This document shows positions 16,046-22,961 of a DNA stretch of 64,000 nucleotides, one piece after another. The number at the start of each line of letters is the position of its first letter. The first letter of the stretch is position 1. The stretch is from positions 62,001 through 126,000 of the forward strand of contig JAKASI010000003.1 in assembly GCA_021828185.1 (NCBI GenBank). The letters are read 5' to 3'. The DNA is from an archaeon. Its GTDB lineage: Archaea > Thermoproteota > Nitrososphaeria > Nitrososphaerales > UBA183. The position numbers were made by a program, and so were the translations under genes. Below the pieces are notes generated by a model. The model worked only from the letters and a program-made list of their open reading frames with translations, was not told the origin of the DNA and searched no databases.

Positions 16046-16154
16046 GGGGTCGTCGGCTAGTCTGGTCTAGGCTTCAAGCCTTGGGTGACCTTGCAGTGAA
16101 CTTCTGCGGGTCCGAGCCCGCTTGAGATCCCCGGTTCAAATCCGGGCGACCCCA
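16046..16154 (+). tRNA. tRNA-Pro (TGG) with one anticodon-loop intron
   Basis: The acceptor stem is GGGGTCG/CGACCCC and the T-arm CCCGG-TTCAAAT-CCGGG, with discriminator A and no CCA. The anticodon stem is CAAGC/GCTTG with loop CTTGGG. A 33-nt intron (16086-16118) follows G37. CTTG pairs with CGAG, flanked by bulges GGT and CCC, a strict BHB cut as GG|T and CC|C. The D-stem uses two G-T pairs (GGCT/GGCT), which is slightly unusual. The last 23 bases including flank (16134-16156) recur at 52283-52305, as expected of an integrase target. Confidence 0.9.
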
Positions 16155-16220
16155 TCTCAGTTTGAGTTCAGAATCAGTAGCCGTTTTATGCTCTCTGCGC
16201 ATCTTCCTTCTGGATAACCA

Positions 16221-16583
16221 ATGCCAGCCCTGACGCGCTCGAAGTACAGGGGGCTGCTCGAGGACCCCGACTTCCGCCGGTGGTACGAGAACGTCTCGAG
16301 GGGGAGCCTTGCCACCGCCCAGGAGTGGTTCAGGAGGATGGGGCTTGTGCGAGACAGGTTCGGCGTGGCCCCGGGGGAGATAGCGAAGATGAGCCAGGGG
16401 AGGGCCTCCGACTTCCTCCTAGACGTGGTCGGGGCCCTCGACAAGGAGGGGAGGAGCGGGACCTACATCGCCAGCCAGGCCGGGACAGGCAGTCCACAGC
16501 AGGTGGGGCGGCTCTGCATGAGAGTCCTCGACAGGGCGAAGAGGGTGCTGGACCTCATCTACGAGGCTCCGGCGCAGCCCTGA
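16221..16583 (+). CDS. Tyrosine-recombinase-like fragment (core-binding domain only)
   Basis: The 120-aa protein has a run (about residues 6-90) that looks like the SAM-like core-binding domain of archaeal tyrosine recombinases: LLEDPDFRRWYENVSRGSLA, an EWFRRMGLVRDRFG helix, then DFLLDVVGALDKEGRSGTYI. The expected next segment and the whole catalytic domain (R..HxxR..Y) are missing, and the C-terminal 35 residues do not fit the family. Its position 67 bp downstream of tRNA-Pro fits an integrase relic. It may be an unrelated small protein. Confidence 0.55.
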   Translation: MPALTRSKYRGLLEDPDFRRWYENVSRGSLATAQEWFRRMGLVRDRFGVAPGEIAKMSQGRASDFLLDVVGALDKEGRSGTYIASQAGTGSPQQVGRLCMRVLDRAKRVLDLIYEAPAQP

Positions 16584-16618
16584 CCGGGGTTGCCATTGCG
16601 GATAATTTCCCTTTCAGC

Positions 16619-16638
16619 CCCTCTTCTTTTTTTGAACG
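16619..16638 (+). terminator. Oligo-T element, copy 1 (20-mer shared with 19371-19390)
   Basis: CCCTCTTCTTTTTTTGAACG lies 36 bp after the gene ending at 16583. An identical 20-mer occurs at 19371-19390, and a 16-bp version at 17731-17746. A T7 run after a pyrimidine tract is a plausible archaeal terminator. The conserved GAACG after the run is not explained by termination alone. Confidence 0.5.
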
Positions 16639-16752
16639 AATCTCAGACTGCCGTAACCTTGCCAGCGCTTCAAGGCGCGCATCCTTTGTCAGCGAAGTGT
16701 GCCGCTTGCTCACACGTTAAAAGCGCCGCAAGTTCGAAGTCTTGGTTCTCAG

Positions 16753-17571
16753 ATGCGGGATCGCCATAAAGCCATTACCCGTTGGTTGAAGTTTCTGGTT
16801 GTCGAACTAGCGATAGTTGGGGCGGCTTTAGGAGCGATTTGGCTCTCCTCATCCGGATCCAGTCTCTCTAACTCATCGTCAACGCAGGGAGGAGTTGAGA
16901 TGTGCACGCCATTCACCGGCAAGATGAATGCCGCCAATGAGCTGACGGCTGAAAGAGGTCCTCTGGGAGCATACTACAACACCCAGTTCTGGCTAGGTCT
17001 AACGGGGAACTTCACGAGACTTGCGATCAACGTTACAGCGATAGCTCAGAATGACACATACGGGTTCGGGCCGGCCTACTTGCTCAACGGACTTGGCAAC
17101 ACTGGTTACTGGTACCAGGTGGGCATATCTTGGGACTGGGTTGATCATAACTCGACTTCTCACAATACAGGCTTCCACTTCATCTGGGAGGTTTTCGACG
17201 CGGCGACGAACAAATCGATTTTGCCTTATGGTGGAGGTTCTGGAGGCGGCAACTTCAGTGGGGTTGTGAATTCCGGAGATACCATCTCGCTGACGCTGGG
17301 GTTTGGCCGGGATTTCGTCAATGGGAGCGCGTTTGATGTGAGTTCCAGCGCCAGGGAAAGCGTCCCGTTACCTCTTTTCAACTCGACATCGTTCGTCGGC
17401 TCTCGTAACAGTGCAACTAGATATCCAACCTCGTTCCTGACCGAGTGGTATCACCTCCTCCCCTATTACTGCAGCCCACTTCAGGTTAGGTTCTCCAACG
17501 ACCTCAACGAATCTGTAGTGTCCTGGGCCAAGATAGACGAGTGGAACTTCACTGGAATTCCGCAAAGCTAG
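16753..17571 (+). CDS. Membrane-anchored extracytoplasmic protein, ends at an in-frame TAG
   Basis: The protein has 272 aa from ATG 16753; the frame is open from 16699. Residues about 12-32 form a single anchor after a basic patch. The rest is a large extracytoplasmic beta-rich domain with many NxS/T sequons (NFT, NVT, NST, NGS). I recognise no family, though aromatic-rich blocks such as GYWYQVGISWDWVDHN suggest a lectin- or concanavalin-like fold. The frame continues after the TAG with sensible protein sequence to 17709, so this gene is probably interrupted. Confidence 0.6.
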   Translation: MRDRHKAITRWLKFLVVELAIVGAALGAIWLSSSGSSLSNSSSTQGGVEMCTPFTGKMNAANELTAERGPLGAYYNTQFWLGLTGNFTRLAINVTAIAQNDTYGFGPAYLLNGLGNTGYWYQVGISWDWVDHNSTSHNTGFHFIWEVFDAATNKSILPYGGGSGGGNFSGVVNSGDTISLTLGFGRDFVNGSAFDVSSSARESVPLPLFNSTSFVGSRNSATRYPTSFLTEWYHLLPYYCSPLQVRFSNDLNESVVSWAKIDEWNFTGIPQS

Positions 17572-17709
17572 TGGTTCAACGCCTCTGATCCCAAGCAACA
17601 GTTGTTTGGCCTTGGAACGTACCCCGGCGTTTGGGGGGAGTCATTCGCTTACGTCGAAACGAACGGAACAAGAATTTATGCAAACTATAGGACGTTCGTT
17701 ACGCCCTAG
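17572..17709 (+). other. In-frame continuation after TAG of the 16753 gene
   Basis: Immediately after the TAG the same frame reads WFNASDPKQQLFGLGTYPGV, WGESFAYVETNGTRIYANYR and TFVTP, ending at TAG 17707-17709 (45 further codons). The composition, including NAS and NGT sequons, matches the upstream protein. Either a nonsense mutation has truncated the protein, or the TAG is read through. Several other genes here end in TAG and I see no pyrrolysine genes, so mutation is the simpler reading. Confidence 0.55.
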
Positions 17710-17730
17710 GCTCCTCTCCCTCCCTACCCA

Positions 17731-17746
17731 CCTCTTTTTTTGAACG
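17731..17746 (+). terminator. Oligo-T element, copy 2
   Basis: CCTCTTTTTTTGAACG lies 22 bp after the extended frame ends at 17709 and 31 bp before the next start. It is the shorter variant of the 20-mer at 16619 and 19371, and it keeps the T7-GAACG core. Confidence 0.45.
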
Positions 17747-17776
17747 ATTTTCACCCTCCCTTGATGGTGGACATCC

Positions 17777-18385
17777 ATGCGGCTTAGGACAAGCGCCCAG
17801 TTCCAGAACGCAGCCGACGCCCTGGCCGCCGAACACCATCTGGACGTCGGTTCCATCAAAGTCGTCCCCTCTTGGTTCAACCCGGTCCCGATGGTGGTCC
17901 ACAGGAGTTCGAGGATGACGGAGATAGGCGACGTGCTGCTCGCTCTAGTTCTCATCCTCATTGCCAGGTCTTTCCCGCTCGGCGCAACCTCGGATCTCGC
18001 CGTCGCGCTTGTCTGCTCTTTTCTGCTCTCGTGGTTCGGCTTCAGAGTGTACTACGACTTCAGGTTCGGCCAGTCAGAGCGGATGATCCTCATCCCGCCC
18101 ACGGCCAGCGACCACGTTCTCTTGCACGAACTGCTCCACGTCCACCTGGGGCACATCAAGAAGATGTCTGTCGCGCACCGGCTTCTGGCGATGTCCCCGC
18201 TGGGACCGTTCGAGTACGGGGTCAGGGTGGCGCGCGAGGATTACGGAGGGGAGGGGGTCGTGGATGAACTTCACGAGCGGACGAGGAAGAACCTTCACGG
18301 CTTCCTGGTTTCCCCGGGGCTGGTCACCTTCGGTGCCACCTCCTTCATCCTCTTCGTCCTCCTGATTGCCTTCGCGTTTGGGTGA
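17777..18385 (+). CDS. Membrane protein with HELLH zinc-protease-like motif
   Basis: The protein has 202 aa. Two hydrophobic spans (about residues 50-66 and 72-90) are followed by HELLHVHLGH (H117, E118, H121, H126), an HExxH zinc-binding motif, and a final hydrophobic segment (about 180-201). The arrangement of two spans, HExxH, then a C-terminal span suggests a small membrane-embedded or membrane-tethered metallopeptidase. I cannot assign it to a named family, and HExxH alone can occur by chance. It precedes a membrane-bound HTH regulator, a natural setting for regulated proteolysis, but that is speculation. Confidence 0.65.
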   Translation: MRLRTSAQFQNAADALAAEHHLDVGSIKVVPSWFNPVPMVVHRSSRMTEIGDVLLALVLILIARSFPLGATSDLAVALVCSFLLSWFGFRVYYDFRFGQSERMILIPPTASDHVLLHELLHVHLGHIKKMSVAHRLLAMSPLGPFEYGVRVAREDYGGEGVVDELHERTRKNLHGFLVSPGLVTFGATSFILFVLLIAFAFG

Positions 18386-18459
18386 CCTTCATGATAACCA
18401 GATGATAACCCCTCCAGTCAAGAAGGCTGATTATCCCTCCGCGAGGGAGGTACCCCGCC

Positions 18460-19323
18460 TTGGAGACCGACTGGGCGTCCCTGCACAAGATCCTGAGCGA
18501 CACGACCAGGAGGAGCATCCTGGGGCTCCTGGCGGAGAAGGAGTCCCTCACCTACACCGACATGATGACCCTGCTCCAGATAACTAACACGGGGAGGCTC
18601 AACTACCACCTGAAGGCGCTGGGGACCCTGATATCGAAGGACGAAGAGGGGAGGTACCGCCTGACGGAGCAGGGGAGGCAGGCAGCCGACCTGCTCAGGA
18701 CCTTCCCCGAGAGGGTCCCACCTGAAAGGAAGCTCACAGGGGTAAAGGTCACAGCAGCAGTGGTGCTGATCTTGATCGGCGTCCTCCTCATCGCGAGCTT
18801 TTCGTTTGCGGTCATAGGTTTGGCGGGGACCGCCTACGTCAGCACGACGGAAAGCGGCGGGGTCGGGCCCCAGGCTCTGCCGCAGAACACCACTGTCAGC
18901 CTCATCGGCTGGCCCACGACAGTCCCGAGCTTCAGCATGGCGTGGAGCGCCCTCGGCCCGGTCCACATCTACGTCCTGAACCAGACCCAGAACGATGCGC
19001 TCCAATTCAGCCATTCGGAGGGGGGTCAGCTCGTGTACAACTTCACGGGCCCGCCGGCGGCGTGGTCCGAGCAGTACTACAAGCAGTCGGGGAACGTGAC
19101 GGTCAGCCTCCCGCCCGGGCAGTACCATTTCTACGCGTGGTCGCAGTCGGCGAATTACCTCGACTCCCTCAGCCTGAGCCAGAAGAGCCAGCCGCAGGCG
19201 GTGCCCGTAGGGGGGTTCTCGCCCTTCTTCTTCCTCTTCCTCTACGGTGCCGTCTTCATCACCGTAGGTGTGCTCCTGATAGTGCTTGCAGCCTCGATAC
19301 TCACCCATCGCTTCTGGCGCTGA
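18460..19323 (+). CDS. Membrane-anchored ArsR-type winged-helix protein
   Basis: The protein has 287 aa from TTG 18460. Residues about 5-80 form an ArsR-like winged helix (LHKILSDTTRRSILGLLAEK, then NTGRLNYHLKALGTLI and DEEGRYRLTEQG). A hydrophobic segment (about 92-118) and an extracytoplasmic beta domain (about 125-250, including GNVTVSLPPGQYHFYAW) follow, and a last span (about 255-282). DNA-binding inside and a domain outside suggest a one-component membrane sensor. Similar architectures are common in Thaumarchaeota-like genomes. Ligand unknown. Confidence 0.78.
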   Translation: METDWASLHKILSDTTRRSILGLLAEKESLTYTDMMTLLQITNTGRLNYHLKALGTLISKDEEGRYRLTEQGRQAADLLRTFPERVPPERKLTGVKVTAAVVLILIGVLLIASFSFAVIGLAGTAYVSTTESGGVGPQALPQNTTVSLIGWPTTVPSFSMAWSALGPVHIYVLNQTQNDALQFSHSEGGQLVYNFTGPPAAWSEQYYKQSGNVTVSLPPGQYHFYAWSQSANYLDSLSLSQKSQPQAVPVGGFSPFFFLFLYGAVFITVGVLLIVLAASILTHRFWR

Positions 19324-19370
19324 CCGGTCAGGCCCCTGTAGCGCGAGTGGTTCAGACCTTCCCTCTCCGC

Positions 19371-19390
19371 CCCTCTTCTTTTTTTGAACG
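19371..19390 (+). terminator. Oligo-T element, copy 3 (identical to copy 1)
   Basis: CCCTCTTCTTTTTTTGAACG, identical to 16619-16638, lies 48 bp after the gene ending at 19323 and 25 bp before the start at 19415. Confidence 0.5.
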
Positions 19391-19414
19391 TTTTCTGGTT
19401 CCGTTGGTGCTTAA

Positions 19415-19906
19415 GTGCGCCTGCGGCCGTCTGAGGCGTTGAGACTCCTCTGGGGCCTCCTCCTCCTGCTGGCGCTGGCGGCGTCCCCCCTCCTCGCGTT
19501 GGTCCTGCTCGCCCTGATCCCTATCGTCGTGATTCGTCCCCTTCATCGCAGGGAGTACGGCCGTCCTTCGATGACACTTCGGGGGGAGGTCGTCAGGAGT
19601 TACTCTGAGAAGGTCATCGCGGACTGGCTCTTCCGGAGGGGGATCAGATACGTGTACGAGTATCCGGCCTTCGACCGGAGAGGGTCGGTTATCAGCAGGC
19701 CGGACTTCTACCTGCCTGATTACGGCGTGCATGTCGAGTACTGGGGGCTTGCGGGCACCGAGAGGAAGTATGACAAGACGATGATGTGGAAAGCATCACA
19801 GTACCGAAGGAATGGGGTGAGGGTCGTCTCTCTGTATCCGGATGAGCTGACCGATCTTGACGCAGCATTCAGGTCCAAACTTGGGTTAACCGCTCCCGGC
19901 ATCTAA
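19415..19906 (+). CDS. Membrane-anchored PD-(D/E)XK (Vsr/DUF559-like) nuclease
   Basis: The 163-aa protein has an N-terminal hydrophobic stretch (about residues 10-40, possibly two short helices). A nuclease-like domain follows: SYSEKVIADWLFRRGIRYVY supplies the first acidic residue, SRPDFYLPDYG the Asp, and VHVEYWG the Glu, with a downstream Lys/Gln helix. This order is typical of the Vsr-like endonuclease domains found alone or fused to UvrD helicases. A soluble paralogue lies at 28420-28797 with nearly the same core. A membrane-tethered nuclease could act on incoming DNA, which is inference. Confidence 0.75.
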   Translation: MRLRPSEALRLLWGLLLLLALAASPLLALVLLALIPIVVIRPLHRREYGRPSMTLRGEVVRSYSEKVIADWLFRRGIRYVYEYPAFDRRGSVISRPDFYLPDYGVHVEYWGLAGTERKYDKTMMWKASQYRRNGVRVVSLYPDELTDLDAAFRSKLGLTAPGI

Positions 19907-20068
19907 CCCCCGCTGCCCCCAGGGGCGGACAGCGAAGCGGGAGCGGTTTGACTTTTCAGGCTCTGTTAGCTTGGCGGTTGTTCGTGCGGGTTCTTCTTCC
20001 TCTTAACTTGCGGTTGACGGCGCGGAATCAGGTGGTGCTAAGAGTCGGCCATATCCAGATAGCGCAGG

Positions 20069-20209
20069 CTACGGAGCGAACGGGACATAATGGGGTGCGA
20101 AAAGCCAAGAGAAGATGAGGTAAGAGACAGCGGCTACTATGATTATCACGATGATAGCCTTCGCTGTCAGCAACTTCTGCTTGCGATGCGCGACTTCGGC
20201 CTCTCTCAA
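20069..20209 (-). CDS. Small single-span membrane protein (46 aa)
   Basis: From TTG 20209 the frame reads MREAEVAHRKQKLLTAKAII, then a strong helix VIIIVAAVSYLIFSWLF and a short tail to TAG 20069. The basic N-terminus followed by one helix is protein-like rather than random. It sits 22 bp downstream of the gene ending at 20232, so it could be its operon partner. The start codon is uncertain. The flanking 19907-20068 shows no gene. Confidence 0.4.
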   Translation of the reverse strand: MREAEVAHRKQKLLTAKAIIVIIIVAAVSYLIFSWLFAPHYVPFAP

Positions 20210-20231
20210 TTCTGGAACCTCGTGGGTGGTA

Positions 20232-20504
20232 CTACGGATTGGTCGATGCCCACGCGTTGCCGAGGCTTTCCATGATTAGAGCAAGTTCACCGAAGCTGTT
20301 GTAGGTAATAGAGTTCGAGAATACGGGCTCTTCCCCTTTTGCTTTCCTTGTAAGTTGAATGTGGCCTCTCCTTGCGAACTTCGAAAGACAACCTATGTTG
20401 AACTGGGGGAACGCCCTCCAATCTTCGGTTTCCTCTCGGTATGTCTTCACAATATCCCTGCATCGGGACTTCATATCCCTAAACTTGACCTTCCTCTTTG
20501 CCAT
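20232..20504 (-). CDS. Hypothetical protein
   Basis: The 90-aa protein is basic in its first 25 residues (MAKRKVKFRDMKSRCRDIVK), with no membrane segment and no motif I recognise. Its composition is compatible with a small nucleic-acid-binding protein. It is divergent from the NYN-domain gene, with TATA-like ATTTAGC sequences between them. Confidence 0.5.
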   Translation of the reverse strand: MAKRKVKFRDMKSRCRDIVKTYREETEDWRAFPQFNIGCLSKFARRGHIQLTRKAKGEEPVFSNSITYNSFGELALIMESLGNAWASTNP

Positions 20505-20581
20505 AGACGCGAGGGTTGGCCGCCTTCTTAATCAAGCTAAATACTCAGTAGGCAGTCGAGAGCAGCGAGCACGTGCATAGC

Positions 20582-21190
20582 ATGGGAATGAGTGCCGTCG
20601 CAGGTCCATTGCAGTCCCGACTAGTGATGGTATTCATTGATGGGGCTGTGCTTCGCCGAAAACTGAGGGAGTGGTTTGGGCATGACCGGATTGACCTACT
20701 TAACTTCACATGGTACGAGCTAGTGCGGATTGTCGATTTCAACGTAGTCCACGGAGAGCTGGTGCGCGCCTACTTCTACGATGCAATCCTGCCTCCTAAC
20801 GATCCCGACTCTGCTGCGCAGGAGAAATACTACGCGCGCCTGCGACGTTTCGAATTTTGCGAAGTCCGCCTCGGCCGAGTCATTCGCGGCGACGGGGGGC
20901 AACTCCGTCAGAAGGGCGTCGACGCGCTGATGGCAATCGACATGGTTTCGAAGGCCTTCCAGGGCCAGTACGACATTGCGGTGATGGTCGCAAACGACGA
21001 CGATTTCGTTGACATCGCGAAGAGCATTCGTGATACCGGGAAGCGGCTATGTGGTGCGTACTTCGAACCCAACGTGTCGCAACGCCTGCTGGACCAGTTT
21101 GACCGCAGGAAGGCGTTGACCAAGGAGACCCTCGCAAAGTACATGATGAAAGAGGAAGATTGGGGGAAGGGAGTAGGCTCTGCACCTTGA
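20582..21190 (+). CDS. NYN-domain (PIN-like, LabA/DUF88) ribonuclease
   Basis: The protein has 202 aa from ATG 20582 (GTG 20573 also possible). Acidic residues expected for the NYN metal site are visible: VMVFIDGAVL at the N-terminus, KGVDALMAIDMV in the middle and MVANDDDFVDIAKSIRDTGK near residue 140. NYN proteins are Mg-dependent RNases related to PIN toxins. The next gene starts in its stop codon (TTGA), so the zinc-finger protein is coupled to it. CTAAATACT at about 20537-20545 is a possible TATA box. Confidence 0.85.
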   Translation: MGMSAVAGPLQSRLVMVFIDGAVLRRKLREWFGHDRIDLLNFTWYELVRIVDFNVVHGELVRAYFYDAILPPNDPDSAAQEKYYARLRRFEFCEVRLGRVIRGDGGQLRQKGVDALMAIDMVSKAFQGQYDIAVMVANDDDFVDIAKSIRDTGKRLCGAYFEPNVSQRLLDQFDRRKALTKETLAKYMMKEEDWGKGVGSAP

Positions 21191-21408
21191 CGCAGCAAAA
21201 GGCGCCGGAGTCAAAGGGTCAGCCTGTGACCGGCAAGTGCAAGAACTGCGGGGAGGAGGCCGAGTTGAGCGACGACGGTCTCTGCGACGACTGCTACAGA
21301 GACGAGTGGGACGACTGGGGGGACGAAGGGCCCGGCGGCGACGAGCCATGGAGCGGCGACGAATATGAGCCAACTGACGATTACGGCGGACCTGAGGACA
21401 AGGGCTAG
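21187..21408 (+). CDS. Acidic zinc-knuckle protein coupled to the NYN gene
   Basis: The 73-aa protein starts at TTG 21187, overlapping the NYN stop. One CxxC...CxxC zinc knuckle (CKNCGEEAELSDDGLCDDC) is followed by a very acidic tail rich in D, E, G and W. The coupling suggests it is the partner of the NYN ribonuclease; an acidic tail could mask the nuclease or mimic nucleic acid. No family recognised. Confidence 0.65.
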   Translation: MTQQKAPESKGQPVTGKCKNCGEEAELSDDGLCDDCYRDEWDDWGDEGPGGDEPWSGDEYEPTDDYGGPEDKG

Positions 21409-21614
21409 ATCTGCTTACAACTTCTGCGACCGCTTCCTCTCGACCCTCTGCCCCAGCTAGGCCTCGTAGACGTCCGCCTCCACTCTGCCCTTCTGCCCCC
21501 TGGTCGCAGGGGGAAGGGGGTGGCCCTGTTGCACAGCATCAAAAGCTCAAAGGGCAAGGCTTCTCCGAGTGTTGCTCTTTTAAGACGCTTCAGGGGAACC
21601 GGAATCCGAACTAA

Positions 21615-21821
21615 TTGTACCAGAAGAACTCGCTCCCGTACGTTCTAATCGCGGCATTCCTTTGCATAATCTATGCAACCATCGATGTAGTGCTGGATTG
21701 GGTCTCGGGTCCTGGGTTGATTCTGCCTTTGGCCGCGTTCGAATTTCTGACTCCTGCGCCTATGTTTGTGGTTTGGATTAGGTCAACGAAGATCAAGGTA
21801 ATGGACTCCCTGGATCTCTAA
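21615..21821 (+). CDS. Small two-span membrane protein
   Basis: The 68-aa protein starts at TTG 21615. Two hydrophobic helices (about residues 7-27 and 33-55) are linked by an Asp-rich loop. No family recognised. It lies between the zinc-knuckle gene and a resolvase-like remnant; the 206 bp before it (21409-21614) show nothing else. Confidence 0.45.
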   Translation: MYQKNSLPYVLIAAFLCIIYATIDVVLDWVSGPGLILPLAAFEFLTPAPMFVVWIRSTKIKVMDSLDL

Positions 21822-21849
21822 CGGAGCGAGCCAGGCGTCGACCCAAGCG

Positions 21850-21963
21850 CGGCAGATGGCTTCCCAGATGTTCGAGTCCCAGAAGTCGCAGCTGGAGATG
21901 TCGCTCCGTGAGGCCTGCGAGCCGAGGCTAGGGGAGGGGCTGGATTCGAAGGCGCTGGGGGTT
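21850..21963 (+). pseudogene. N-terminal fragment of the Holliday-junction-resolvase-like gene
   Basis: The plus strand encodes RQMASQMFESQKSQLEMSLR then EACEPRLGEGLDSKAL, a clear relative of the coiled-coil N-terminus of the copy at 27748 (RMMSQVVVHSQRMFEQQRSQ, LEASFREVYESKLGEWK). There is no start codon or transmembrane segment before it and no nuclease domain after it. Confidence 0.65.
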
Positions 21964-21965
21964 AC

Positions 21966-22904
21966 TCAGGCACAGGTGTAGGGCGTGTACGGGATGGGCC
22001 CGTTCGTGGCAGACAAGGCCGAGACGCTGTACGAGAAGGTGGATTCGCCGCCGGTAGCAGCCGATCTGACTGTAATGAGCAGATTCGCGGAGTCGATGAT
22101 GGCCGACGCGGGTGAAATATGGAACGCCAGCCCGATGTCCTGACCCTGGGAAACCGCCTGCTGCCCGATCGCACATGGGCCGCTGTTGGCGGAGTCCATG
22201 GTTGAAGATGAGAGCTGGTAGCTCACCGGAAAGTAAATCGACGAGAGCCACTCGACGCCGAAGAAGAGTTCCGTTCCGTTGAACGACTCGGACAAGACTT
22301 CGGCGTAACCCCCGAACTGGTTCGAAGAAGACGCGGCTTGGGTCGCAGAATAGTTCGAAGGCGTTCCCGGCGGTTCTGCGCTGACGACCTTGGCACCCTC
22401 GATGAAGAGCCAATAGCCGCCGTTGAGGTTCAGTTCTTCTCCCTCGAACGTCCCTTCGACGGTCAGCGTCCAGTCGGGCCCAAAGCTCCCCGCTGTCACG
22501 CCTGCGTCGGAGGAGAAGTATGCGGAAAGGAACCCGTACCCGTTTGGGTCTTGAAGGGCAACGACGTACTCCTGAGCTCGGGAATCCCAAGCGACCCCGG
22601 TCCAGATTCCTGCCTGTTCGGTCACCCCCGTGGTCTCGATCAGCTTTCCCTTGTAGAGGGCGTCCTCAGAAGGACAATAAGGGGGGATCTGGCCGCTGCA
22701 CCGGGCGTCCTGTGGATTGTCGTACGCGTTCACAAGCGTCTGAATTGGAACTACCATGGGCTCTCGTGGCTGCCTGCTCGAAAATGACAGCGCCGCTCCC
22801 ACGGCTCCAAGAAGGAGTGCGGCAACGACCACGACCAGGATTGCCTTCGCCCTTTGGTAGACCAACTCGGGTCGGTCCTCCCGCCGTAGCTCGGGTCTCT
22901 TCAT
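21966..22904 (-). CDS. Membrane-anchored extracytoplasmic protein
   Basis: The protein has 312 aa. A cytoplasmic Arg-rich N-terminus (about 20 aa) precedes a hydrophobic anchor (about residues 21-45). The outer part has an OB-fold-like segment around residues 90-170 (YKGKLIETTGVTEQ, VEGTFEGEELNLNGGYW), reminiscent of CcmE/OB-type domains. A second beta domain follows, with NxS/T sequons. Function unknown. It is divergent from the surface cysteine-peptidase-like gene across 57 bp. Confidence 0.65.
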   Translation of the reverse strand: MKRPELRREDRPELVYQRAKAILVVVVAALLLGAVGAALSFSSRQPREPMVVPIQTLVNAYDNPQDARCSGQIPPYCPSEDALYKGKLIETTGVTEQAGIWTGVAWDSRAQEYVVALQDPNGYGFLSAYFSSDAGVTAGSFGPDWTLTVEGTFEGEELNLNGGYWLFIEGAKVVSAEPPGTPSNYSATQAASSSNQFGGYAEVLSESFNGTELFFGVEWLSSIYFPVSYQLSSSTMDSANSGPCAIGQQAVSQGQDIGLAFHISPASAIIDSANLLITVRSAATGGESTFSYSVSALSATNGPIPYTPYTCA

Positions 22905-22961
22905 TTAACCAAAATGGACTCCGAATCTATAGTGTAAAGGCTCAAACGCTTTAGAATTGGT

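Noticed and set aside
17569..17571. Pyrrolysine at the in-frame TAG
   Set aside because: Several other genes in the window use TAG as stop, no pyl genes are visible, and the protein is not a methylamine methyltransferase.
20090..20275. 61-codon plus-strand frame
   Set aside because: It is antisense to a more protein-like 46-aa single-span frame (20069-20209) and has no motif.
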